A stretch of DNA of 64,000 nucleotides from CALHVX01 sp964640725 (lineage in GTDB: Bacteria; Pseudomonadota; Gammaproteobacteria; Pseudomonadales; Azotimanducaceae): assembly GCA_964640725.1 (NCBI GenBank), contig CAZXIJ010000018.1, forward strand, positions 21,012 through 85,011. The letters run 5' to 3'. Each line of letters opens with the position of its first letter. Within the stretch, counting starts at the first letter, position 1. This document shows positions 9,355 through 17,986 of this stretch, one piece after another. The notes beneath the pieces are model-generated. The model did not search any database. It saw nothing but the letters and a program-made list of their open reading frames with translations, and was not told the origin of the DNA. The translations under genes and the position numbers were made by a program.

Positions 9355-12300
9355 TCAGGCGGCGTGGGACGGCTTGTCACCGCCAGCCGCATCGCCCTTG
9401 TCCCCATCAGTGACGGTGCCGGAAGCGCCCGGTTTCGCCCCGGCGGTGGCCAGCGGCCCGTGCGCCCCGGCAGCTTGCGAAGCAGCTTGCGAAGCNNNNN
9501 NNNNNNNNNNNNNNNNNNNNNNNNNNNNNNNNNNNNNNNNNNNNNNNNNNNNNNNNNNNNNNNNNNNNNNNNNNNNNNNNNNNNNNNNNNNNNNNTTGCG
9601 AAGCGGTTTGCGCGGTCGCTGATTCTCCTGGCCTGCCGGCGGGGTTGGCCTCGTTGACTGTCTCGTTTGCCTTGCGCGCGCGGCGCTGCGCGGAACGGTG
9701 AAAGATCGCGGGCACGGTGTAGAGCGCGAGCAACGCCGAGCCGCCCACGCCGCCGGCGATGGCCGTTGCCAGGGGCGGCCAGAAGGTGCCGCCAAACAGG
9801 ATCAGCGGAATAAAGCCGCCAATGGTGGTGGCCGTTGTCGAGACGATGTGACGCGACGCGTCCACCACCACGTCGACGCTCTTCTCGCGGTCCCCGGCCG
9901 CGGCGCCGTCGCTGGCTTTAAGGGCCGACAGCACAATGATTGCGCCGTTGATGGCGAGGCCAACCATGCCCAGGGTGCCGATAAAGGCGGTGTAGCCCAT
10001 GGGCCAGCTAAACAGCCGAACCCCGAACAACGCCAGGCCCACGGACAGAAAGCCCACCAGGCCGATCATGGCGGCTTGCCGGAAAGAGTTCAGGGACAGC
10101 ACCACGACGGTGATCATGCCCACTGCGCAGAACACGAAGATCGACAGGATGTTTCCCACCGACTCCGACCGCGCTTCGGCTTCGCCGCCGATGCTGAGGC
10201 GGTAGCCGGGCGGCAGCGCAAACCCGGTTTCGTCCAGGCGCGCCTGCAGTTTCGCCATCACCCCCGCGGGCAGGGTGAAGGGGGTCAGAAACGCGCGGAC
10301 GTTGGACACGCGCTCGCCCTGGTAGCGATCGATCGCTGTAGGGGTCGGCCGCAGCTGCCAGCGGCCCAGCTGGTTCAGCGGCACGAAACCGCCACCCGCG
10401 GTCGGCACCGGCAAGGCAGCCAGATCGGCCACGTCGTCGCGGCGGCTGTTTGGCAGGCGTACCCGCACGTCGAGCCGGGTGTTGCCCTCCTGCACCGTGC
10501 CCGAGGGCAGCCCGATCAGCGCGCTGGCCAGGAGGTTGGGCAGGTCACCGGTCTGCAGGCCGGCGATGGCGGCCGCGCTCTCGTTCGGCTCGAACACCAG
10601 CTTCGGTTCAGTCACGCTCAGGCTGGCGCGGGTGGCGGTCACGGTCGGGATGTCAGACAGCAGCAACCGCAGCTCCTCGCCCAAGCGGCGGAGCGTGCTG
10701 AACTCGGGCCCGGTGACCCGCAGCTCGATCGGCGCGTTCACGGGCGGGCCCTGCTCGTAGGGCAGGGCCAGCACCTCTGCCGTGGGCAGCGCAATGCTCA
10801 GGCGGCGCTGCACGTCCGGCAGGATGTCCAGGGTCGTGGTGGCGCCCGTGGTATTGACCCAGGCGGCCGCGAAGCTTGCGACGCCGTCGTTGTTCAGCAC
10901 AACGTTGTAGTAGGTGCGCGGCGGCGCCTCGCCGATCGACCAGTAAACATCCGTGATGCCGTCAGTGCTCCGCAGCAGGTCGTCTGCCTGGCCAACGAGC
11001 TGGCGCGTTTCTTCGATGGAGGCATGGATGGGCAGCGACAGCTGCACCTGAAACTGGTCCCGGTCCACCGGGGGAAAGAACTGCTGGGTCAGGGTGGGCG
11101 CCAGGGCGAAGCCGATAAACGGCAATGCGCAGCCGACGGCGATGCCGAGCCAGGGCTTGCGCAGGGCCAGGTCGACGGTCGCACGATAGCGTGCGGTCAG
11201 CGCTGCGTTGCTGTAGCCGTTGTGCCACCAATTGGCGCTGTCGGCCTCTGCCCCAGGCGGAAAGCGACGCTCCAGGAAACCGGCGATTGCGGGCACGATG
11301 GTCATGGCCAGAAAGAAGGAGCTGAGGATCGCAAGCGATACGGAGATGCCGATCGTGCCGGTGAAGTCGCCGACGCCGCCGGGGGCCATGATGATGGGCG
11401 TGAAAGCCAGTACCGTCGTCAGGGTCGAGGCGCCCAGGGGCACGAACAGATGTCGGGTCGCCTGGCTGATGGCGCCAGCGATCGGCGCGCCGCGGTGCCG
11501 CCGCAGCTTGTAGTCTTCGACCACCACGATCGCGTTGTCGATCAGCAGGCCGAGAGAGATGATCAGGCCGGTCACAGACATCTGATGCAGCGGGATGTCG
11601 AGGATGAACATGCCCGTGAGCACCATGCCGCCGGACAGCGGCAGCGCCAGCCCGACGGTGATCGCTGAGCGCACGCCCATAAAGAACAGCAGCACCGCAA
11701 AGACGATCGCCAGCGCCAGCAGCAGGTTGCTCAGCAGCGTATCCATGCGTGCGCCGGTGTAGTCGTTCTGGTTGTAGATCACCTCGACGCCGATCGCGGC
11801 GGGCAGGTCAGCCTGGAAGGCTTCGACGGTGCGCAGGGCGTTTTCGATCCAGCGATCGATGATCAGCCCAGGCTCCATTTTGGCGCTCACGTAGATGACG
11901 CGCTCGTCCCCGCGCACCGCCATGGTCCGTGGCGGGTCCACCTGGTGCCGGCGAACGGTGGCCACGTCGCTGACGCGCAGCAGCCCGGCGCCGCCGCTGG
12001 CGTTGCCCGGCTTGAGGGGAATCTGCCCGATGCGCTCGATGGAGGTCAGCTCGGCATCGACCTCGACCAGCATGTCGGTGTTGGCGCTGCGCAGCCGTCC
12101 GGCTGCGGCCTTGGTGTCCGCACCGGCGATGACGCGGCTGACGTCCGCTGCGGTCAGCCCGGCGCTCGCCAGCGCGAAGGGGTCGACCGTCACGAGGACT
12201 TCTTCATCGACATCGCCGAAGGTGTTGGCCTCCTTGCTGCCGGGCAGATTGGCCAGGCTGATCTCCAGGCGCTGGGCCAGGCGTGACAGCAGCGACAGCT

Positions 12301-12805
12301 GCGGGTCACCGTCGCCCTGCCAGCGCAGCGCCACGGTGAGGGTGGCGGCGACGGGAATGTTCAGCTCCAGCTCCGGGGTGCTGCTGTTGGCCGGCAGGAT
12401 GGTCTGGGCGTCGGCCAGCTTGTCGCGAATCTCGGACCAGATCGTGTCGACCTCGGACTGCACGATGGCGTCATACAGCTCGATGTTGATCAGCGAGTAG
12501 CCGGCCCGGGACGAGGACGACAGCTCGGCAATCTCCGGGATCTCCCGCAGGCGAGTCTCCAGGGGCTCGCTGACGAGCGCCTCGACCCGGCTGGCTGTCG
12601 CGCCCGGCAGGAAGGTGGTGACGTTGGCGTAGCGCTCGGTCAGGGTCGGGTCTTCCTGCCGCGCCAGGCCGCTGATCGCGACGGCGGTCATGATGGCCAC
12701 GAACAGCACCAGCAACACCGGCAACCGCCCGTTGGTATAGAAGGCGTTGCTGGCACTCGCGCGTTCGCCGGGCTCGCGCACCATCAGGTCAGTCTCGGTG
12801 CTCAA
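9355..12805 (-). CDS. RND efflux permease with gap-interrupted repetitive C-terminal tail
   Basis: This is a large inner-membrane RND pump subunit of more than 1,100 residues, driven by proton motive force. It has the expected layout: TM1 near residues 30-48, a large periplasmic loop, TM2-TM7, then a duplicated second half. The TM4 motif reads GLLIDNAIVVVEDY around residue 423, with a single Asp followed by Asn where AcrB has two Asp. The C-terminal tail runs into the 9496-9595 gap. Sequence on both sides reads in frame as repeats of Ala-Ser-Gln-Ala, so the real stop is most likely at 9355. The 100-N placeholder itself shifts the frame. It lies 34 bases after its adaptor gene. Confidence 0.85.
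9472..9604. repeat. 12-bp tandem repeat AGCTTGCGAAGC interrupted by an assembly gap
   Basis: Two exact copies occupy 9472-9483 and 9484-9495, directly at the edge of the N run. A nine-base remnant TTGCGAAGC resumes at 9596-9604. Each unit contains a GCTT/AAGC dyad. Because 12 is a multiple of three, the array encodes an Ala-Ser-Gln-Ala repeat at the C-terminus of the RND permease on the minus strand. The true copy number is hidden by the gap. Confidence 0.85.
9496..9595. other. assembly gap (100 N)
   Basis: The run is exactly 100 N, so its length is conventional rather than measured. It falls inside a 12-bp tandem repeat, which probably caused the assembly break. Confidence 0.98.
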
Positions 12806-12839
12806 TCCCCGCGCCTCCTGTTGCTGTGCAGGCGCCGCA

Positions 12840-13790
12840 TCAGCCGGCCGCCGCTGCGGCGATCACTCGTTGCCCGGGCACAAGGCGCTGCACGCCAGAG
12901 GCGACGATCCGGTCGCCGCTGCTGAGCGTGCCGCGGACGAAGGCGCGGTTGCTCTCGGCGTGCACGATCTCGACCAGCCGGCGCTCCAGCTGCTGCTCGC
13001 CGTTGACCACATACACGCCCCAGAGCCCGCGGTCGCTTTCCGTGAGCGCGGTTAGCGGCACCCAGTAGCCGTTGCCGGCCACCTCGCTGGCCAGCGCCAG
13101 CTCGACCACGGCGCCGATGGGCAAGGCAGCGGCGGCCTGTTCATTGAATTTGAAGACCGCGGTCAGCGTGCGGTTTGCCGGGTCGACCACGGGCAGGACG
13201 CTGCGCAGGGTGGCCCGGTAGCTCTGCCCGCCCCAGATCACCTCGTGGCTGCTCCCCGCGGCCAGGGACGCCGCGAGCTGTTCGGGCAGGCCAACGTGTG
13301 CTTCTTTGTTTACGGTCTCGACCAGCTGCAGGACCGGTTGCCCGGGATTGACCTGGGAGCCTTCGTCGACGTAGCGCGCCTGTACCCGGCCGGCGTAGGG
13401 CGCGCGGATCTCGGCCTCAGACACGGCGACCTCGGCGGAGCGCAAGGCTGCGCGGGCCTGCGTCAGCCCGGCCCGGGCCAGGGCCTGGCCGGCGCTCTGC
13501 GCCTCGAGGTTCAACCGCTGCTCGTCGTACTGCTGTTCCGAGACGTGGCCGGACTGGCGCAGGTCCGCAAAGCGCCGCTCGCTCTGACCGGCCAGTTCGG
13601 CGTTGGCCCGGGCGGCGGCGAGCTGTGCCTGGGCGACGTCGACCTGGGCGCGGGCCCGGGCCAGCGCTGCCTGCAGGCTCGCATCGTCCAGGCGCGCCAG
13701 CAGGGCCCCCTCGGGGACCGGATCGCCGAGGTCGACAGCAATGATCGCCAGCTGGCCGGCGAACTTGAAACCGAGCTCGGAGCTGCGGCT
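12840..13790 (-). CDS. RND efflux periplasmic adaptor, 5' end lost in gap
   Basis: About 316 residues of a membrane fusion protein are visible; the signal peptide and first beta strands are lost in the 13791-13890 gap. What remains starts within the first lipoyl-like half (GFKFAGQLAIIAVDLGD). A long coiled-coil hairpin rich in Ala, Gln and Arg follows, then the second lipoyl half with IRAPYAGRVQARYVDEGSQV and a beta-barrel domain. It links the inner-membrane pump 9355-12805 to an outer-membrane channel that is not encoded nearby. The start must lie in the gap, facing the TetR gene. Confidence 0.88.
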   Translation of the reverse strand, partial: SRSSELGFKFAGQLAIIAVDLGDPVPEGALLARLDDASLQAALARARAQVDVAQAQLAAARANAELAGQSERRFADLRQSGHVSEQQYDEQRLNLEAQSAGQALARAGLTQARAALRSAEVAVSEAEIRAPYAGRVQARYVDEGSQVNPGQPVLQLVETVNKEAHVGLPEQLAASLAAGSSHEVIWGGQSYRATLRSVLPVVDPANRTLTAVFKFNEQAAAALPIGAVVELALASEVAGNGYWVPLTALTESDRGLWGVYVVNGEQQLERRLVEIVHAESNRAFVRGTLSSGDRIVASGVQRLVPGQRVIAAAAAG

Positions 13791-13890
13791 NNNNNNNNNN
13801 NNNNNNNNNNNNNNNNNNNNNNNNNNNNNNNNNNNNNNNNNNNNNNNNNNNNNNNNNNNNNNNNNNNNNNNNNNNNNNNNNNNNNNNNNN
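13791..13890. other. assembly gap (100 N)
   Basis: This placeholder gap hides the start of the adaptor gene and most of the divergent control region shared with the TetR-type regulator. No tandem repeat is visible at either edge. Confidence 0.98.
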
Positions 13891-13898
13891 CTGCAGCC

Positions 13899-14603
13899 AT
13901 GAGCGGCGCTACAGCGGATCCCCGGGCCTACCACCACGGCGACCTGGCGAACACGCTCATGGATCGGGCGCTGGCACACATCACCAACGACGGGGTGCAG
14001 AAGCTCAGCCTGCGGGCTCTGGCGCGGGAAGTCGGTGTCTCGGCGACGGCGCCCTACCGCCATTTTCCGTCCAAGCGCTGTTTGCTGGCTGCCCTTGCGA
14101 CGCGGGGCTTTCGCCAGCTGGAGCGCCGGGTTCGGGCCGGTGCGGCGCAGGCGGGCGCTCTTGCGGGACACGAAGAGAGCCCCGGCAGCGACCCGTCGCC
14201 GGCGCTGCTGGAAACGCGCCTGATGGCGGCCGGCGAGGCCTACGTGCAGTTCGCAGTCGATGAGCCGACGACCTATCACCTCATGTTCGGCTCAGTGATC
14301 GACGATTTCTCGGAGTACGAGATGTTGCAGGAGGCGGCCTCGGAGGCGTTTGCCGCAGTGCGGGAAATCCTGGACGACATGCTGCGCGCGGGTCTTGGCG
14401 GCGGGTTGGATATTCACTTGCTGGGCGGCACGATCTGGGGCGGCGTGCACGGCATTGCCAGCCTGGTGATCAGCAACAAGGCGGTCGGCGACCAGATGCG
14501 CGGTCTTGACCCGCAGGAACCCGGGCCGCTGCAGTCCATTAACGCGCTGCGGATGGATACGGGGCTCGCGCTGCGAGCGCTGTTCGCGCCGCTCCTGCGT
14601 TAA
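13899..14603 (+). CDS. TetR/AcrR-family repressor
   Basis: This 234-residue DNA-binding regulator has an N-terminal helix-turn-helix (LSLRALAREVGVSATAPYRHF, about residues 37-57) preceded by YHHGDLANTLMDRAL, a common TetR opening. The C-terminal ligand domain, with TYHLMFGSVIDDF and a Gly-rich GGGLDIHLLGGTIWGGVHG segment, resembles the WHG-type TetR C-terminal family. It is transcribed divergently from the adaptor-RND genes, so control of that pump is the natural inference. The operator would lie in the gap. The ATG at 13899 gives the standard TetR N-terminus. It is followed 29 bases later by the AhpD-like gene, which may be cotranscribed. Confidence 0.9.
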   Translation: MSGATADPRAYHHGDLANTLMDRALAHITNDGVQKLSLRALAREVGVSATAPYRHFPSKRCLLAALATRGFRQLERRVRAGAAQAGALAGHEESPGSDPSPALLETRLMAAGEAYVQFAVDEPTTYHLMFGSVIDDFSEYEMLQEAASEAFAAVREILDDMLRAGLGGGLDIHLLGGTIWGGVHGIASLVISNKAVGDQMRGLDPQEPGPLQSINALRMDTGLALRALFAPLLR

Positions 14604-14632
14604 GGTATCGCTCCCCAGATCTGGAGCCTGCC

Positions 14633-15208
14633 ATGCGCCTGAACGAACCCCGTCTGCCGCCGCTGCCGCGCGATGCCTGGAGCGACGATGCGCGATCGAT
14701 CCTCGACCCGATCGTCGCCAAAGACCGTACCGGCATGCAGCCCTTCAATATCTTCAGCACCCTGGCGCATCACCCGTCGCTGTTCCGCCGCTGGCTGGTG
14801 TTTGCGAACCATGTGCTCGGCAAGTCGACCCTGGATGTGCGCACCCGGGAGCTGCTGATTCTGCGCATCGGCTTTTTGTGCCAGGCGGGTTACGAGTGGG
14901 GCCAGCACGTCGAGATCGCCCGGGCCGCCGGTATGGGCGACGACGAGATCATGCTGTCGCAGAGCGGTTCCTCGACCCCCGGCATCGACGAGCGGGACCG
15001 GCTGCTGCTGCTGGCGACGGAAGAGCTGCATGCCGACGCGTTCATCACCGATGAAACCTACGCCGGGCTCGCCGCGCTTTTTAATGCCCAGGAACTGCTC
15101 GATATTGTCTTTGCCGTTGGGCAGTACAACCTGGTGTCGATGGTCCTGAACACCTTCGGCGTTCAGCTCGACAAGGGTTTGCCGGATTGGGACTTGAACA
15201 AGGTCTGA
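14633..15208 (+). CDS. carboxymuconolactone decarboxylase / AhpD-like protein
   Basis: This 191-residue cytosolic alpha-helical protein carries the CMD core: HPSLFRRWLVFANHVLG, TRELLILRIGFLCQAGYEWGQH and a C-terminal ELLDIVFAVGQYNLVSMVLN helix. In the active-site region only one Cys (FLC) precedes EWGQH, so the peroxiredoxin-type CxxC pair of AhpD is absent. Proteins of this subtype occur in aromatic and xenobiotic gene regions and are poorly characterised. The start at 14633 follows the TetR stop by 29 bases on the same strand, so it may be part of that regulator's transcript. Confidence 0.85.
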   Translation: MRLNEPRLPPLPRDAWSDDARSILDPIVAKDRTGMQPFNIFSTLAHHPSLFRRWLVFANHVLGKSTLDVRTRELLILRIGFLCQAGYEWGQHVEIARAAGMGDDEIMLSQSGSSTPGIDERDRLLLLATEELHADAFITDETYAGLAALFNAQELLDIVFAVGQYNLVSMVLNTFGVQLDKGLPDWDLNKV

Positions 15209-15499
15209 TGTGGCCGGTATTGAGGTTATAACTAAATCATTGAAATTATTAGATTTATATAACCTTCTAATGCTCGAGAGCGAGTAATTAACAATAATAT
15301 TGCGCATATAATTGCACCAGGACGCATTTTTACAATTGCAAGTGTCACCGTAGGTAACGAACTGTTGACGAGCGTCTGGCGATTGCCGACTATCAGGGCT
15401 CGGTGCCTTCGCTGGTTCCGGCAGTCCGGAAACGGTGGCCTGAATCGGGAACGGGCAGGGCACTGCGAATGAGCATGACAGCGAGGACATCCTGACAAG
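15209..15499. other. AT-rich intergenic island with dyad and TATAAT box
   Basis: No convincing gene lies here. Bases 15223-15350 are strikingly AT-rich against the GC-rich background. They hold a perfect 8-bp inverted repeat, AGGTTATA at 15223-15230 and TATAACCT at 15258-15265. A perfect TATAAT lies at 15307-15312 on the plus strand, without a good -35. A weaker TTGACG with a 17-base spacer to GACTAT follows at 15365-15393. The region probably holds the promoter and a long 5' leader of the 15500 gene. Confidence 0.5.
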
Positions 15500-15928
15500 A
15501 TGCGATTTTTGAACGGCGCCATTGGCTGCATTTTTCTGGTACTGACCCTGTTCTACGGGGGCCACCCGGAAGCGCATGTCAGTTGTCAGATCATGCTTGG
15601 TCTAGCCACCGTCCTGTCGTTTGTCACCTTTCTGCCATCCATGCCGCTGCCGCTGGCCCGGGTTCTGGCCATCAGCACCGTCGGCGTCATGTTCTATTTC
15701 TTCGCCGGCTTTTTCACCATGGCTTCCGAGTTTGATAGCCAGTGGTACCAGTCCACGGCGTCCTTCGAAGCCGTCGCGTTTCTGCTCGCCGCGTTTTTCC
15801 TCATGGCGATCATGTCGGATTACAGCTGCCGTCTGAAGGCCGACTGTCCGCGCAACCGCGCCCGGGCCACGGGCGAAAAGCGCGGGTTCTTCTCGGTGCC
15901 CAGCGATCTGCAGAAGCAAATTTCCTGA
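15500..15928 (+). CDS. small integral membrane protein, unknown
   Basis: I do not recognise this 142-residue protein. It is strongly hydrophobic to about residue 105, with three or four predicted membrane helices (about residues 4-20, 30-48, 55-75 and 87-106). A charged, Cys-containing cytosolic-type tail follows (YSCRLKADC and then KRGFF). A His/Glu motif GGHPEAH lies between the first two helices. It stands behind an AT-rich promoter region unlike any other in the window, with no operon partner, since the following CitE-like gene starts 45 bases later in another context. A GAGGA sequence 11-15 bases before the ATG is a weak ribosome-binding site. Confidence 0.6.
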   Translation: MRFLNGAIGCIFLVLTLFYGGHPEAHVSCQIMLGLATVLSFVTFLPSMPLPLARVLAISTVGVMFYFFAGFFTMASEFDSQWYQSTASFEAVAFLLAAFFLMAIMSDYSCRLKADCPRNRARATGEKRGFFSVPSDLQKQIS

Positions 15929-15973
15929 TTCTCCGGCCCGGCCGTCCCTGTGCCCGGGCCTCCTCCTGAGCTG

Positions 15974-16834
15974 ATGCCAACCCCTCGCCGCAGTGTCCTT
16001 TACATGCCTGGGGCCAACGCTCGCGCGCTGGAAAAAGCCCGCGGGCTTGCCTGCGATACGCTGATCTTTGATCTGGAAGATGCGGTGGCCGCTGCCAGCA
16101 AGGCCGAGGCGCGCCAGCAGGTCGCTGCAGCAGTTGCAGCTGGCGGCTATGGCCACCGGGAACTCATTGTGCGCGTGAACGGCCTGGAGACGCCCTGGGG
16201 CGCAGCTGACGTGGCAGCGGCGGCATCGCTGCCGGTCCAGGGCCTGCTGTTTCCGAAGGTTGAAACGGCAGCGCAGATTCAGGCCATCGATGCTGCCCTC
16301 GGCAGCGCTGGCGCTGCGGAACTGCCGCGCTGGTTCATGGTGGAAACGCCGCGGGCCGTGCTCGACCTGGACATCCTGGTCGCTGCGAGCCGCAAGCTCG
16401 AAGGGCTGGTGCTCGGGACCAGCGATCTCGTCAAAGAGCTGCGGGGCCGGCATCGGCCCGACCGGGCCAACCTTGCCTTCGCGCTCCAGCGAACCGTCCT
16501 GGTGGCGCGCGCCCACGGGCTGACGGTGCTCGATGGCGTGCATCTGGACTTTCGCAACCTCGAGACCTTTCGGCAGAGCTGCGAAGACGGGCTGGCGATG
16601 GGCTTTGACGGCAAAACGCTGATTCACCCCTCGCAGATCGATGCTGCCAACGCGGTGTTTGGCCCGAACGCGGACGACGTGCGCTGGGCCGAGCGGGTCC
16701 TCGAGGCCTGGCAGGCAGCAACCGCTGCCGGGCGCGGAGTGGTCGAGCTGGACGGCCAGCTGATCGAGAATCTGCACGTCGAGGACGCGCAGCGCACCCT
16801 CGCCTTTGCCGCGCAGATTGCTGACCGGGGCTAG
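15974..16834 (+). CDS. HpcH/HpaI aldolase family CoA-ester lyase (CitE-like)
   Basis: This 286-residue TIM-barrel protein belongs to the citrate lyase beta / malyl-CoA lyase group. It opens with RRSVLYMPGANARALEKA and has the acidic DLEDAVAA metal-region motif. The core continues with LIVRVNGL, LLFPKVET and the C-terminal MGFDGKTLIHPSQI segment. It probably cleaves or condenses a short acyl-CoA such as malyl- or citramalyl-CoA, with Mg2+ bound by the Glu and Asp in those motifs. The ATG at 15974 is preferred because it gives the family N-terminus; a GTG at 15950 would add eight Pro-rich residues. It abuts the stop of the converging LLM gene with no spacer. Confidence 0.85.
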   Translation: MPTPRRSVLYMPGANARALEKARGLACDTLIFDLEDAVAAASKAEARQQVAAAVAAGGYGHRELIVRVNGLETPWGAADVAAAASLPVQGLLFPKVETAAQIQAIDAALGSAGAAELPRWFMVETPRAVLDLDILVAASRKLEGLVLGTSDLVKELRGRHRPDRANLAFALQRTVLVARAHGLTVLDGVHLDFRNLETFRQSCEDGLAMGFDGKTLIHPSQIDAANAVFGPNADDVRWAERVLEAWQAATAAGRGVVELDGQLIENLHVEDAQRTLAFAAQIADRG

Positions 16835-17791
16835 CTAGCTGCCGCTGGTCGCCTTGCGCACCGCCGGCATGACGTCAGTCAGATACAGATCCAGGGCGCG
16901 CTCGTTCCAGGGGGCTCGCAGGGCAATATTGAGATCGGTCGCACCGGCCTCAACGTAGGTCATCAACTGATCGATGGCGGCGTTCGCGCCCTCGGCAAGT
17001 AGAGCGCCCTGGCGTATCCGCTCGGCGCCCTTGCCCCAGTCCCGGGCAATCCGGTCATGCTCTGCTTCGAGTTCGCGCGACGTGGTGGCCAGGTTGAACG
17101 CCAGGTTAGCCCCGCGTTTAAGGGTCGTCGGTTCGCGCTCAACGCGCTCGCACCAGTCGTTCAGCACGCCGTTCAGGCGCGCGAATTCATCGGCCGGCAG
17201 GTAGGCCGCGTTCCAGCCATCGGCGTGCTCCGCCACGATCGACAGGGTTCTTTTTTCACCGACCCCGCCGATCCAGATCGGCAGCCGCGGCTGCACGGGC
17301 GCGGGCAGGCAGCTCGCGTCATCGACCAGGAAATGCTTGCCGGAAAAGGTCGTGCGTTCTTCTGTCAGCATCCGCCGGATGATCTGGACGGCCTCCTCCA
17401 GCATGTCCAGGCGGGTCCCGATGTCCGGGAACGCATACCCGTAGGCTGAGGCTTCCCAGATGTGCCAGCCCGCCCCGAGACCCAGCTCGAAACGGCCATC
17501 GGACAGGTGGTCGAGGGTGGTCGCTGCTTTCGCGAGCAGGGCCGGGTTGCGGTAGCCGACGTAGAACACCAGGGCCCCAATGCGGGCGTTCCGGGTTTCC
17601 GCAGCCAGCGCGCCCAGGGTGGTGAGCGCCTCGAAATGCGGCTCCGTGCCGTTCTTCGGCGGGGCCTCGTAAAAGTGATCCCAGGCAGAGATCCAGTCCA
17701 CACCGGCCTGGTCCAGGCGGCGCCACAGGCTGCGCAGCTCTGCCATGGGCAGATTCTGCTGCCCGATATGGACTCCGAGGTTTAAACCCAT
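16835..17791 (-). CDS. LLM-class flavin/F420-dependent oxidoreductase
   Basis: This 318-residue luciferase-like TIM-barrel enzyme begins GLNLGVHIGQQNLP. It carries the family core ISAWDHFYEAP, RIGALVFYVGYRNPALLAK, LSDGRFELGLGAGWH and IWIGGVGEKRTL. Such enzymes use F420 or FMN for hydride transfer on varied substrates. Which cofactor applies cannot be decided from sequence alone. Its coding end touches the CitE-like stop. Upstream lies an 11-bp inverted repeat at 17898-17944. A second, different LLM enzyme is at 51624. Confidence 0.87.
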   Translation of the reverse strand: MGLNLGVHIGQQNLPMAELRSLWRRLDQAGVDWISAWDHFYEAPPKNGTEPHFEALTTLGALAAETRNARIGALVFYVGYRNPALLAKAATTLDHLSDGRFELGLGAGWHIWEASAYGYAFPDIGTRLDMLEEAVQIIRRMLTEERTTFSGKHFLVDDASCLPAPVQPRLPIWIGGVGEKRTLSIVAEHADGWNAAYLPADEFARLNGVLNDWCERVEREPTTLKRGANLAFNLATTSRELEAEHDRIARDWGKGAERIRQGALLAEGANAAIDQLMTYVEAGATDLNIALRAPWNERALDLYLTDVMPAVRKATSGS

Positions 17792-17897
17792 GGACTATCT
17801 CCTGCGCGAATCAGAGTCATGTTCCCTGGCAGGTTGCCAGAGAGCTGCTATACCTAGTAATGAAGCCTTTCGACACACTTGCTCGCAAGGTTTCTCT

Positions 17898-17944
17898 GCC
17901 CCGGTGACCATCTCCCCCTCCCCAATCCCCGATGTCACCGGGGC
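17898..17944. terminator. 11-bp perfect inverted repeat, terminator-like
   Basis: GCCCCGGTGAC at 17898-17908 pairs perfectly with GTCACCGGGGC at 17934-17944 across a 25-base pyrimidine-rich loop, and CTTTTC follows on the plus strand. It lies between two minus-strand genes, the RND-2 end at 17987 and the LLM start at 17791. It may terminate RND-2 transcription or act as an operator for the LLM gene. The T-run is on the other strand, so the direction is unclear. Confidence 0.5.
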
Positions 17945-17986
17945 CTTTTCCCCTCAGGGCAGGTCGCGGGACCGCGGCCGAACCGT

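Noticed and set aside
9496..9595. Frameshift in the RND permease C-terminus
   Set aside because: The shift arises only because the gap is written as 100 N; both flanks are in phase as 12-bp repeats.
9698..11668. A 656-codon plus-strand frame antisense to the first RND permease
   Set aside because: It is Gln/Gly/Arg-rich without domains and mirrors the real RND gene.
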